Below, piece by piece: positions 44,201 through 53,532 of a stretch of DNA of 64,000 nt. Made by a program: the position numbers and the translations under genes. Origin of the DNA: Adiantum capillus-veneris (lineage: Eukaryota; Streptophyta; Polypodiopsida; Polypodiales; Pteridaceae); assembly GCA_014529385.2 (NCBI GenBank), contig CM043946.1:19892077-19956076 (forward strand), given 5' to 3'. Positions within the stretch are counted from its first letter, which is position 1. Each line of letters begins with the position of its first letter. The notes beneath the pieces were generated by a model. The model was not told the origin of the DNA. It made no database searches and worked only from the letters and a program-made list of their open reading frames with translations.

Positions 44201-44515
44201 TGTATCCACACGTGATGGTATCGAGGTGAAGAAACTGTGCAAGTCTGCCCTTTCTAGGTACTTGCTGATGTCTTCTGACCTGCTATAATCTACCAATTCC
44301 TTTGGGATCATCGGTACATCCACCGCTTGCCCTTGAGGATCTCTGAAAGTCCCCTAGTAGATCTTTATTCCCTCTTTCTCCAATACTGCTTCCTCCACCC
44401 AAGTTTTGGTTGTCTTGAGGGTTTCTGCTGGAATGTCAAAGGGTTCCGCTTCTGCAAGAGCATCTTTGATTGTCGGTCTTTTTCTCTTCGTTGCCGATGA
44501 CTTGGTGGAATCCAT
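41246..44515 (-). pseudogene. element A ORF3: large coiled-coil protein after pol
   Basis: Likely start is the Met at 44515 (MDSTKSSATKRKRPTIKDAL, a candidate nuclear signal). A stop at 44354-44356 interrupts it. 44323-42788 carries a 200-residue folded-looking domain (KYLERADLHSFFTSIPSRV; LCRLYNQFLHVCSKRPQKY; IGGAKIMTRIAYEAIGARD) that by position and helix pattern recalls the protein found after pol in Athila elements. Lys/Glu-rich sequence follows. After a frameshift near 42825, 42821-42159 is a long coiled coil (REAKLQRKLENAMTESESH onward). After another frameshift near 42180 comes a C-terminal domain (KTKKRIEEEQYVALYEGDI; RNWKEHGRIAEKKPNWLNY). No membrane segment is seen, so it is not an envelope protein. 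About 1,090 residues if intact. Confidence 0.75.
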
Positions 44516-44682
44516 GGATCTTGTAACTCCAATTTCAGAAGTTAGCGTCTTTTTAGTACTGAAAGCCGAAATGAAGCTTTTAACTATTCAAATGACTTGA
44601 AAATTGAAACATGAGCTATTCAGGGCCTAAGGATGCAAGGTAGGTGAAAAAATATGCAAAATGGGCTCAAAATCATGCTGGA

Positions 44683-45691
44683 GACATCATACGCGTATGA
44701 TGTCTTTTGTGTCAAAATGGCTTCATATTGGTTGTGCTTGTAGCTGATAGTGTATACATGAGTATCATATGCTTGTATTTGAGTTTGGATCCCATTTGGT
44801 CAAGTTTTGGCTAGTTTAGTCCAGTTCCGGCTCTTGGCAAAATTTTGAAAGGGATTTGGATTTTATGATCCAAATTGGATAAAACTTGGTGGTTCACTTT
44901 CAAATGGCATGTAGATCACTTCTGTTTGGTGGTTGAAGCCCTGAGGTGCCAAAATCACATAGTGAGACATCATACGCGTATGATGTCTTTTAGTGTATTT
45001 TTGGACCAAATTTCTCTATAAGCTTGGATTTGGCTTTAGATAGGCTTATTCAGTGGATTTATGAAGTTTGGATAGATTTTGGGCTAAAAATGGCTCTGGA
45101 GACATCATACGCGTATGATGTCTTTTTCATCAATTTTGCATGGGATTGGTTCTGTGGACTCCCCATGTACTAGTGAAGGGCTGTTTCTACTCAAATCTTG
45201 GTTTGGACTTGAGTATGTTGGATTTGGGCCAAAAATAGGCTTTAGGTGAAGGATTTTCCCTCAATTGGGCTAATGGGGTGATCCTCTTGACCAAATGGTT
45301 CCAAATTTCATATGTAGCATGTATTAGATATATATAATGGATGTATGATGACAAATGAGCAGTTTTGGCTCTGTAAGTGCAAATAGACATCATACGCGTA
45401 TGATGTATTTTGTGTCAAAATGGTGCTTTTTGGTTCCACATAGCTTGTAGATGTGTTTAACAACAATCCTACAAAGTTTCAATGAGTTTGGAGTTATTTT
45501 GACAAAATTAGGACCAAAAATCAATTTTATGGCCTACTTTGCGTTTTTTTGGTTTTCCTTGGGTTTTCTAACTCCAATTCTCATGATACTTGGTTCATAG
45601 GATGTGATTAACATGTGGAATGAGGCTATGTACTCAAATGTTGAAATGGATGTGAAATTCATGCTATGAGACATCATACGCGTATGATGTC
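44683..45691. repeat. palindrome array 1 of element A (five copies)
   Basis: Five copies of a 22-bp palindrome (GACATCATACG joined to its complement CGTATGATGTC) at 44683, 44966, 45101, 45386 and 45670. Four are perfect; the one at 45386 differs in its last base. Spacings are 283, 135, 285 and 284 bases. The spacers share phrases (for example CCAAATTGGATAAAACTTG-like sequence), so the array looks like old 280-bp tandem repeats in which the palindrome has been kept while the rest drifted. No ORF is believable here. It lies between pol and ORF3. Confidence 0.95.
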
Positions 45692-47326
45692 TTTTCTTGA
45701 AATGTTGGTCTTTTTGTGCAAAGAATGCTTTGTGCTAGTGCCCTAAGCCCTGCTAACTAGTTTTCAACTTAAAAAGTCATCAGTTTAGCTAAAAAGCCCC
45801 CTTATAGGCATTTCAGTCTCCGAAGTCGTCTTTTTGCCTAGGAGTTGAATTTCTTCAACTTTTCTTCTAGAGAGTTGCATTTCCAGCTCATTGGATATGT
45901 TGTGAAGCCATCTATTTGGTTGAACTTGACTTTGGCTCCCCGTTCTCCATCTTTCTCCTTTTGGTTGCCCGAAAGCTTCTTTTTCACCATCGGTAAGTGA
46001 ATCAGCTTTCTTTTGGGTTTTGCTTGCAAACATAAGTCATCCATGTATATTTGAAGCTGCTTGTGAAGTTTCATTTCATTCGGTCGTCAATTTCAGCCGT
46101 CATGCCAAAATGACGCTTTGTGTGTTCGCAGCCAAATCGGTTGTTCCGACCTACTTTTGGTGGTCCAAACCTGGAGATACTCCATGGTTGCATTGTCCTT
46201 GATGTGGTTGAACTTCCTGTGAAGTTTTGTGTCGTTTCGACAACTTTTTCCTGTTTGCCTCTTGCAGGCTCTGTTGACCTAGGGTTTTTCCAGTCGTTCT
46301 TTCTCGAGCTTTGAGTGTTAGAAACCCATCTTCTATACTAGGGTAACCCACCTATAAGTTCTTGCAAGGTTTGGTTGGGCGGTTGTGCCACTACCTAGCA
46401 TTCTACCGCATTCCTCGTCTGCTCTTGTTTCTTGGTTTTGGTCAGTTTTCGCGACAAAAGTTAATGATAAGCATCAAAAGCTTATGGCAACGAGTCTACC
46501 TCTCATGTCTGGTGTCCTCTAAGCTCTCGTAGCAGTCGTAGAAGGCTGTAGAAGGTTGGATGCTCCTGTGTGCTCTTTGCTCTCTCCAAGAAGGTAACAG
46601 TGGAAATGAGCTTGAAAGTGATGTGAAAAATACTTAACTTCGGACTTCCCGGATCACTTGTTACCAAATTTGACATGTGCTCCTATCTCGTCGTGAAATG
46701 CACTTTAGGATTTGAAATTTCTCAATTTGGACTGCGTTTGACCTGTTTCTGAGAAATCTGTCCACTTTGCCAAAATTCTGTCATTTCGGGCTTTCTGCAA
46801 CTTTTCCCGAATTGTACTCAATTTTTACCATGGGTTTCCCTTGTCATTAGGATCATCACCATCTATTCTTTTCTTTTTTTTGATCTCGTTTCACCTGCTT
46901 TTTTATTTTTCTTTTACTTTTATCAAGAAAATCATAAAAAATAAAGGAAAATAGCAAATTGAATCCAAAAAATTCCAAACATACAGAATAAATAGCTGGT
47001 AACCCTGTGTATATGAATATACACTTATTTGTGATTTTTGGACTTGGATTACCACTTTTTAGCTCCGAAAACACTCTTATTTAGTGATATTTACACGTCT
47101 AGAGACCCAAATTCATCATTTGATCTCTTCTTGTTGCAAAACAAGGTATATAAGGGCATAAATATTATCAATATCCGCAATCAAACATAAAAATTGCAAA
47201 ATCATGTAAGACACTGCCCTTGTAATATAATTTTTGTTTTTCTTTGTTTTTGTCGCTTGTAGCTGCTTTGTAGCTCCTGTATACCTGTATACCTCCCCCC
47301 CTCCTAGTCTGAGTCCTCCTGGACGA
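45692..47326 (-). other. noncoding spacer between pol tail and palindrome array
   Basis: Short frames on both strands look random. At 46030-46052 there is a 23-base exact copy of the RT catalytic-box coding sequence (51070-51092). I see no gene, promoter or further repeat that I can support. Confidence 0.6.
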
Positions 47327-47960
47327 CTATGAAGTGTCTGTGGGCGAAGCATTGTAGTTGTTTTGGTCATAAGTTCCCAATGCAATTGTAGAGCGATGGT
47401 ACAACAGTCTTTCCAATAAAGCTGCTCTTTGTTTGATTGAAGGATTGGTGGTCGGGTTTTGGGTTGGTTTTGGCACTTCGGTAGTAGAAACAGTAGATGG
47501 ATTCTTCTTTACCTTGTTGTTCTTTTTCACAATCCAAATCTGCTTCTGCTTCGCTTGTTCGTGCCACAAACTCTTTGCAACCCAAACCTGCTTTGTTCTT
47601 TGTGTTGATTTCCTCGCCTTGAAATACCTAGGAGTTTTCGTGGATTGTACTAAAGGGAGTTCCTGTTTACAAATCCTTGGGATCCAAATTTGCTTACTAT
47701 AGCTTTGTGCCGTCATGAACTTCTTTGATCCAGATCTGTTTCACTGTCCTTGATTGTCTGGAATCACTCTGTTGTCTGGTATTGAAGACTCTGTTTTCCA
47801 CCTTTGTGTTCTCTGGCACAACCTTTTTTGGTCTCCATACTAACTTTGACTCCGTTTTTTTCCAAGGTTGAGCTGTTATATTATTGCTTGCTTCCTTATC
47901 CAATGTTGAGAGTTCCTCGTCGAAGCGCAATCCAGTTGTATAGAAACTTTTGGTTGCCAT
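47327..47960 (-). pseudogene. element A pol tail with K-Q-[IV]-W repeats
   Basis: Two overlapping frames (47960-47697 and 47716-47327) continue the pol reading after frameshifts near 47950 and 47705. They hold five copies of a short motif: SKLVWRPKK, VKQIWIKE, SKQIWIPR, TKQVWVAK and QKQIWIVKK, roughly 20-50 residues apart in basic polar sequence. Similar K-x-x-W-V-P-K repeats occur near the protease of plant copia polyproteins, as I recall. Here they end a gypsy polyprotein. A nucleic-acid or partner-binding linear motif is a guess. Confidence 0.6.
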
Positions 47961-50266
47961 TGCTTCTTCTTTTTCTCTGGTTGTTGTTTACCTTTGTTCT
48001 TGGATTCTTCCTTTGGAGTTGGCTCTGCTCCTTTGGTGAACTTAACTAATTGACTTTCACCTTCGTATTTGATAAGCACTGATTTAGAACTCCAGTCAAT
48101 CATTGCATTGTATTGCTTCAGCCATGGTTTTCCTAGCAATAATGGATGTTGTGTAGCTTGGTCTTTAACCACGTAAAACATATGAGGATACACATACTGG
48201 TTAATCTGTATATGTAAAACTGTGCATTCGACAGTTTTGATTGAATTCTCTGAGTAACTCTTTAACTCTTGCTTGGCAGTTTGTAATTTAGTATCATTTG
48301 TCAATTGTCTATACAAACTGAGTGAAAGTAGGTTAGTTTGAGCTCCTGAATCCAATAGTGCTTTGGCTTTGATTTGGTTGGTTCCTACTTTGCATTCAAT
48401 GATGGGTTCTTCTTTGTCATTATCCATTTCTGTTATACTGACTGCGTTTATTCGTATTGCTCCTTCATTGCGCTGTTTTTGACGCAGTAGTCTTCTTTTC
48501 TCCATTCTTTCCTTCGCCTCGGCTTGCGCTTCCTCCACAATCTTTTTCTTTTTCTGGACACGCAGCTTTTCTTGATGTATTTTGAGAAGCATGTCTTGGG
48601 TTAGCGGCAAAAGATACTTTTTCACTCTGCATCCACTAATCCAATCGGGCATTTCTTCTCCGTCTAATGTAGCAAGCTTGACGGCTCCACTTGGTGATAG
48701 ATCTTTAATCACTAGAGGTCCCATCCCTCGCTTTTTAAGCTTCTTAGCATGTTGTTTCAGAGTGTAAACTAGGACATAGTCCCCAACCTTAAACTCTTTA
48801 GTCCGCACATGCTTATCAAAAAATTCCTTTTGTCGCCTTTTTTGAGCGTAGATAGAAGCTACTGCTTTTAGGCGAATCTCGTCTAGCTTTTCCAGGTCAT
48901 CTATTCTATCAGAAAGCTCGTGCCCTGTCCACTCTAGATCCTTAGCCACCCTTAAGGTTGAAATCAAGAATTCTATTGGTAAGATAGCATTTAGCCCAAA
49001 AACCATGTTATATGGGGTCGTTCCTATTGATGTTTTATATGCTACCCTATATGCCCATAATGTTGAATGCAACTTCTGGTCCCAGTCAGTTCTCGACTCA
49101 GATACAATCTTCGTAAGGACCGTGCATATGGTTTTGTTTGTTGCTTCAGCTTGTCCATTTGCTTGTGGATGATACGGGGCTGATTTCCTATGGATTACCA
49201 TGAATTCATCTAGAAGGATCTCTATCACTTCATTTATAAAATGTGTGCCTCGATCACTCACAATTTCTATTGGCAATCCATATCGTACAAAGACGTATTC
49301 ATATAGAAATTGTACCGTGGTCCTGGCATCCGCTTTTTGAGTTGCCTTTGCTTCGACCCACTTTGTTAGATAGTCTGTAGCCACAACGATGTATTGTGTA
49401 TGAGTCTTATATGCAGGAGGTGAAATGGGTCCGACATAATCAATCCCCCATTTTGCAAAAGCTCTTGCCCCCATCATTGGTCTAAGCGGCATATCATCTC
49501 TTTTAAGTGGTACTTTGGTCCGCTGACAGTCATCACACCGTTTAACGTATTCCTCAGCGTCCATGTGTAATGTTGGCCACCATATTCCTGCGGCTAAGAC
49601 AAGTTTTGCTGTCTTATCACCTGAGAAATGGCCTCCACCTACTCCTCCATGAGCTTGCTCCAGGATTATCACATACTCAGACTCTGATGCGCAAATCCTA
49701 AGCTGGTTGTCTTTACCTCTCTTATAGAGTTGATCTCCTATTAAAGCGTAATCTCTAGCTTCTGTCTCTACAGATTTCTGACGAGCTTTTGACGTTCCTT
49801 CTGGGAAAGTTCTATTTGTGAGATATTCAACAATATACTGACTCCATTCCGGAGCTATCATTATCTGATATAATGTCGAATACTCTGCTGGCGGTTTTGA
49901 TGAACATACAATACATACAGTGACATATTCATGTACGCTTTCTTTCATTCCTGGCCAATAGACTCCCAATTGTAACAAATTCCTATATGTGTTCCTTCTT
50001 GAACAATGAAATGCACATTCCTGAACATGTGCTTCGCGCAGATATATATTATATTCCTCAGGATTGATTCATAGTCGTAAAACATGATCATTTCCCAATT
50101 GATACAACCTTCCTGCAACCAATTGAAGATTCTTGGATTGCTGAATAGCAATATGTTTCTGGTTGTATTCTCTTCTATCAAACTCTCCTCCATAGGTTAA
50201 TAAGGTAACGACATTTTGAGACCACTTCGGTATCATTTCTATGTTGAACAAGTATGCGTCTGGTTG
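47876..50266 (-). pseudogene. element A integrase with two H2C2 domains and a second retropepsin
   Basis: Begins FNIEMIPKWSQNVVTLLTYG. First zinc module: EAHVQECAFHC (H-X6-H) and CIVC (49904-49915), with one stop just before it at 50069-50071. Second zinc module: EQAHGGVGGGHFSGDKTAK (H-X6-H) and CDDC at about 49655-49520. Core: WGIDYVGPISPP, EIVSDRGTHFIN and ANGQAEATNKTI (D, D, E). The C-terminal domain is FKVGDYVLVYTLKQHAKKL. A basic linker then leads to a retropepsin-like domain (48420-48050): KALLDSGAQTNLLSLSLY with DSG codons at 48344-48352, and LLLGKPWLKQYNAMIDW. The frame ends at 47876 through a frameshift. This PR-after-IN order is abnormal for gypsy elements. Confidence 0.85.
48050..48420 (-). 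other. second retropepsin-like domain (within the element A pol tail)
   Basis: About 120 residues with the features of an aspartic retropepsin: a beta-rich start (IIECKVGTNQIKAKALLD), the intact catalytic DSG-A, a middle with VLHIQINQYVYPHMFYVV and a final LLGKPWL before NAMIDW. Its sequence is unlike the upstream PR of the same element (53150-52800), so it is not a recent internal duplicate. Confidence 0.8.
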
Positions 50267-51858
50267 TCGTCATCTACTCCTATAGGGTCTTCCCCATTCG
50301 TCAATCGCGAAAGATGATCAGCTCTAAGATGTGTTTTTCCTTTCTTTACTACTACCGTGAAGTCGAATTCCAGTAAGATAATGAACCATCTCACTATTCT
50401 CCCGGTATTACATGGTTTATTCACTAGGTAGAGCAAGGCTTGGTGATCCGTAAAAAACACAAACTTGTTGGCTAGAAGATAATGCCGAAATTTCTTCATA
50501 GCATATATCATTTCTAATCCTTCTCGCTCTCTTGTGGTGTAATTCTTCTCTGCATTGTTGAGCTGTTGACTGGCGTAACAGATAGGAAAATCCATGTTTC
50601 CTTCTTCTGGCTGAGCCAGAATGCATCCTATTGCATATGCCGAAGCATCTATATGCACATGGAATATCTTCTCCCAATGTGGTGATTTCAAGACTGGAGC
50701 AGTAATGAGTGCCTCTTTCAATTTCTTGAATGATTCCTCACACTCCTCTGTCCATTGAAAGTTCACTATTAGCCTGTAAAGTGGTTGGCCTATTATAGCG
50801 TACATGTAAATGAATCGTCTATAATATCCGCAATGTCCCATAAAGCTCTGTACTTGTTTCGCATTGGTTGATCTAGGCATATCCACTATAACTTTTATCT
50901 TCTCTAAATCCGTGGATATTCCGTTTTGTGAGACAATATGTCCCAGAATTCTGCCTTGTCGGACCATAAACACACATTTCTCAGGATTGAGACAAATGCG
51001 ATATGTCCTACATTTCTCAAATACTTTTCTTAGGTGTTCTAGATGCTCATCTCTCAGAAGAGAATGTACACATAAGTCATCCATGTATATTTCTAGAAAC
51101 AACCTTAAGTATTCTTTGAAAGCATGCGTCATCAGCCTTTGGAAGGTTGCGGGAGCATTGGTTAGACCAAAAGGCATAACCCGATAAGCATAAATTCCCC
51201 ACTCCGTTGCAAAAGATGTTTTATGTTGATCTGGCGGTGCTATGGCTAGCTGGTTATATCCTGAAAAACCATCAAGAAAGGAGTATGTTGTTTTCCCTGA
51301 AACACGCTCTAGAACATGATCAGTTATCGGCAGGGGATAATTGTCCCTGATTGTTGCAGCATTCACTTTCTTTAAGTTGACACACACTCGGGGTTTTCCG
51401 TTCTTCTTGGGTACCACCACAATCGGAGATACCCAATCGGTGTGTTCAATCTCGTATATGAATTCAGCTTCCATTAGCTTATCTATCTCTTCTTTGATTC
51501 GCTTAGCAAACGTATCATTGTATGTGTATGGTCTCTGTCTGCTAGGCTTTGCGTCTTGTTTTAGTGGGATTGTGTGTTGGTATATCGATGGGTCAACTCC
51601 CTTTAAGTCCTTATAAGACCATGCAAACACATCCCTGTACTCTCTGAGAAGGCTCAAAAGTCTCTCTTCCTCGCCTGGAGACAAATCTGTGGCTATGTAC
51701 ACCGGTTTAGGTGTCTCACCTGGAGCTGCTAAATAAACTTTTTTTGCATCCTCCGGTCCGTCATAAGATTCGTTCTCCTTTCTCTCTCGAATAGGTTGGG
51801 TTAATACCACCTTCCTATCCTCTATTGTGAATTTCCTGTAGTGAGAGGGAACATCCAT
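50239..51858 (-). pseudogene. element A RT and RNase H
   Basis: 539 codons. RT: DKLMEAEFIYEIEHTDWVS, VVPKKNGKPRVCVNLKKVN, FLDGFSGYNQLAI, PFGLTNAPATFQRLM and the catalytic box IYMDDLCV. Connection: FMGHCGYYRRFIYMYA. RNase H: FHVHIDASAYAIGCIL, YTTREREGLEMIYAMKKF and VFFTDHQALLYLVNKP (D, E, D present), ending HLRADHLSRL. All catalytic residues are intact. It is in the same frame as PR upstream (one stop, 51982) and is separated from integrase by a frameshift near 50265. Confidence 0.93.
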
Positions 51859-51981
51859 GTTTTCCTTGATTTTGGCGTTTTCGTCCTCTCCACTCTCAAT
51901 TTTGTCCTCTCCACTCTCAATTTCTGTCGTCCAAACTTCTTTCAGAGTTTTCTTGAGCTCTCTGTACTTGTTTCTACGTTT

Positions 51982-53508
51982 TTACTTGGACTCCGTGTGT
52001 TCTCTGTTGCGCTTGTTCTTTTCTGATTTTTCTGTTTCAGTTTTCGTTTCATTCCTTTGAACTTGATTTCTTGAGCTTCTTTTGTCTTTTCGTAAGCTCT
52101 TTTGCTTATTGCCTCTCATTCTTCCAGAAATCTTGTCCTTAACACAATCTTCCGCCTTTACTAGCATTAGGAATTGATTTTTTCCTCTTATTCTAGGCAT
52201 CGGATTGGTTCTAACCCCCTTTGTTTTTCTCTTTGCTCTATAGCCTTTCTGGCGTTGTTTAGTTTGGTTTGGAAAATCATAAAATCGGACATCCGTTATA
52301 GTTTCTTCGTTTCCGCTTGAATTGTCCGTTGACTCGTTGTCTGCTTCATTTCCCCACTCTGGATGATCGGGAATGTCGTGAAACACCTCTTCTTCATCTT
52401 CCTTTTCCAGTGTATCGTTCTTTTCAGTTTCTTTTTCGAGTATAGTTCTCAGCATGAAGTACGGAACCACGTCGTACCCGTCCTTGTCGCAAAATTTCGT
52501 TGTGGGACCATCCGGAATTGCACAAACATCTAGGGTTGCTAGAATGTGTGTCCATTCTAATGGTTCAAGCGTGTCCTCTGGAAAGGGTTCTCCTATATAA
52601 GTTTGGTCTTCGATAGCCCTTTCTAAAACATATTCTTCTCGCCTCAGACTTCCACATTTCGAGGCCCCACACATCCATAACTCCTTGGGCTTACCTAACC
52701 AAGCTGGAAATTCGGATCCCGCCAAAGTAGCTGAATCAAACTCCTCTACCGGTGTTCGGTTCACATCTTTGTAGCTATGGTCTCTCAGGTTCACACGTGT
52801 AGTGGTTTCCTTATTTCTCAGGTATATATGATCGTAGCCCCAATCCTGGACCATTTTCAATTGTCTCATGAATGGTCTTCCCAGTATGATATCATAGTTA
52901 TTCTCCTTGCCAAAATCGACAATAGCAAAAGTATGTTCGTATTCAATGCCGCAAGAAGTCACTACGACTTTCTCTAATAACCCCATAGGTTTCTCCATGT
53001 GTCCATCTGCTAATTGGAGTTTCAACCTAGTCTTCCTTATTGATGGTTTTCCCCATTTTTTCCAGATTTCTTTTGTTGCAATGGCTACCCCAGCTTCGCT
53101 GTCTAGTATTGCCATCGTGTTCACTCCTTGGAATTCAACTGGTAAGGTTGTATTCCCCTCTTCACCTTCGCAATACTCTCCGACCTTGTTTAAGGGTACA
53201 GGCTTAGTGTTCTTTTGTGGTTTGCTCAGCTCTTGTATACCCTCTTGCAGTCTCGATGTTGGGTCTTTTATCCCAAATTTCTCCAAGCATTTTCCTACAG
53301 TGGTCCACATATGTGGTCTTAGCCTCAAAAGCTCAGCTAGAGTGATAGTGCATGTCACTGGTGTTGACAAGATCTTTATCAATCCTTGCGAGTCCATGAA
53401 TTTTTCTGATGAGATTCTTCGTGAGGGAAGTGCTCTAATCTCGGATTTTGCTTCATACTCTCCTAAGTATGAAGGTAAGGTATTCAGTGAATGAGGTTTG
53501 CTCTCCAT
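51982..53508 (-). pseudogene. element A canonical-position protease with DSE active site
   Basis: 508 codons between gag and RT. The retropepsin domain reads NTMAILDSEAGVAIATKEIW, then IEYEHTFAIVDFGKENNYD and IILGRPFMRQLKMVQDWGY. The active-site triad is D-S-E (53095-53103) in place of D-S-G; a single G-to-A change of GGA to GAA explains it. A long acidic stretch (LEKEDEEEVFHDIPDHPEW) and a Lys/Arg-rich end follow. A stop at 51982 breaks an otherwise open frame into RT; just beyond it a 21-base unit encoding IESGED[KE] is repeated in tandem. Confidence 0.85.
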
Positions 53509-53532
53509 TGTTCTAACAGAGCCCCCATCTCC

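Noticed and set aside
41246-44515. Envelope gene in element A
   Set aside because: Position fits, but there is no signal peptide, transmembrane segment or cysteine-rich ectodomain.
44683-45691. CRISPR-like array of palindromic repeats
   Set aside because: Spacings of 135-285 bases are too long and the spacers share sequence with each other. There are no cas genes and the context is plant nuclear retroelement DNA.
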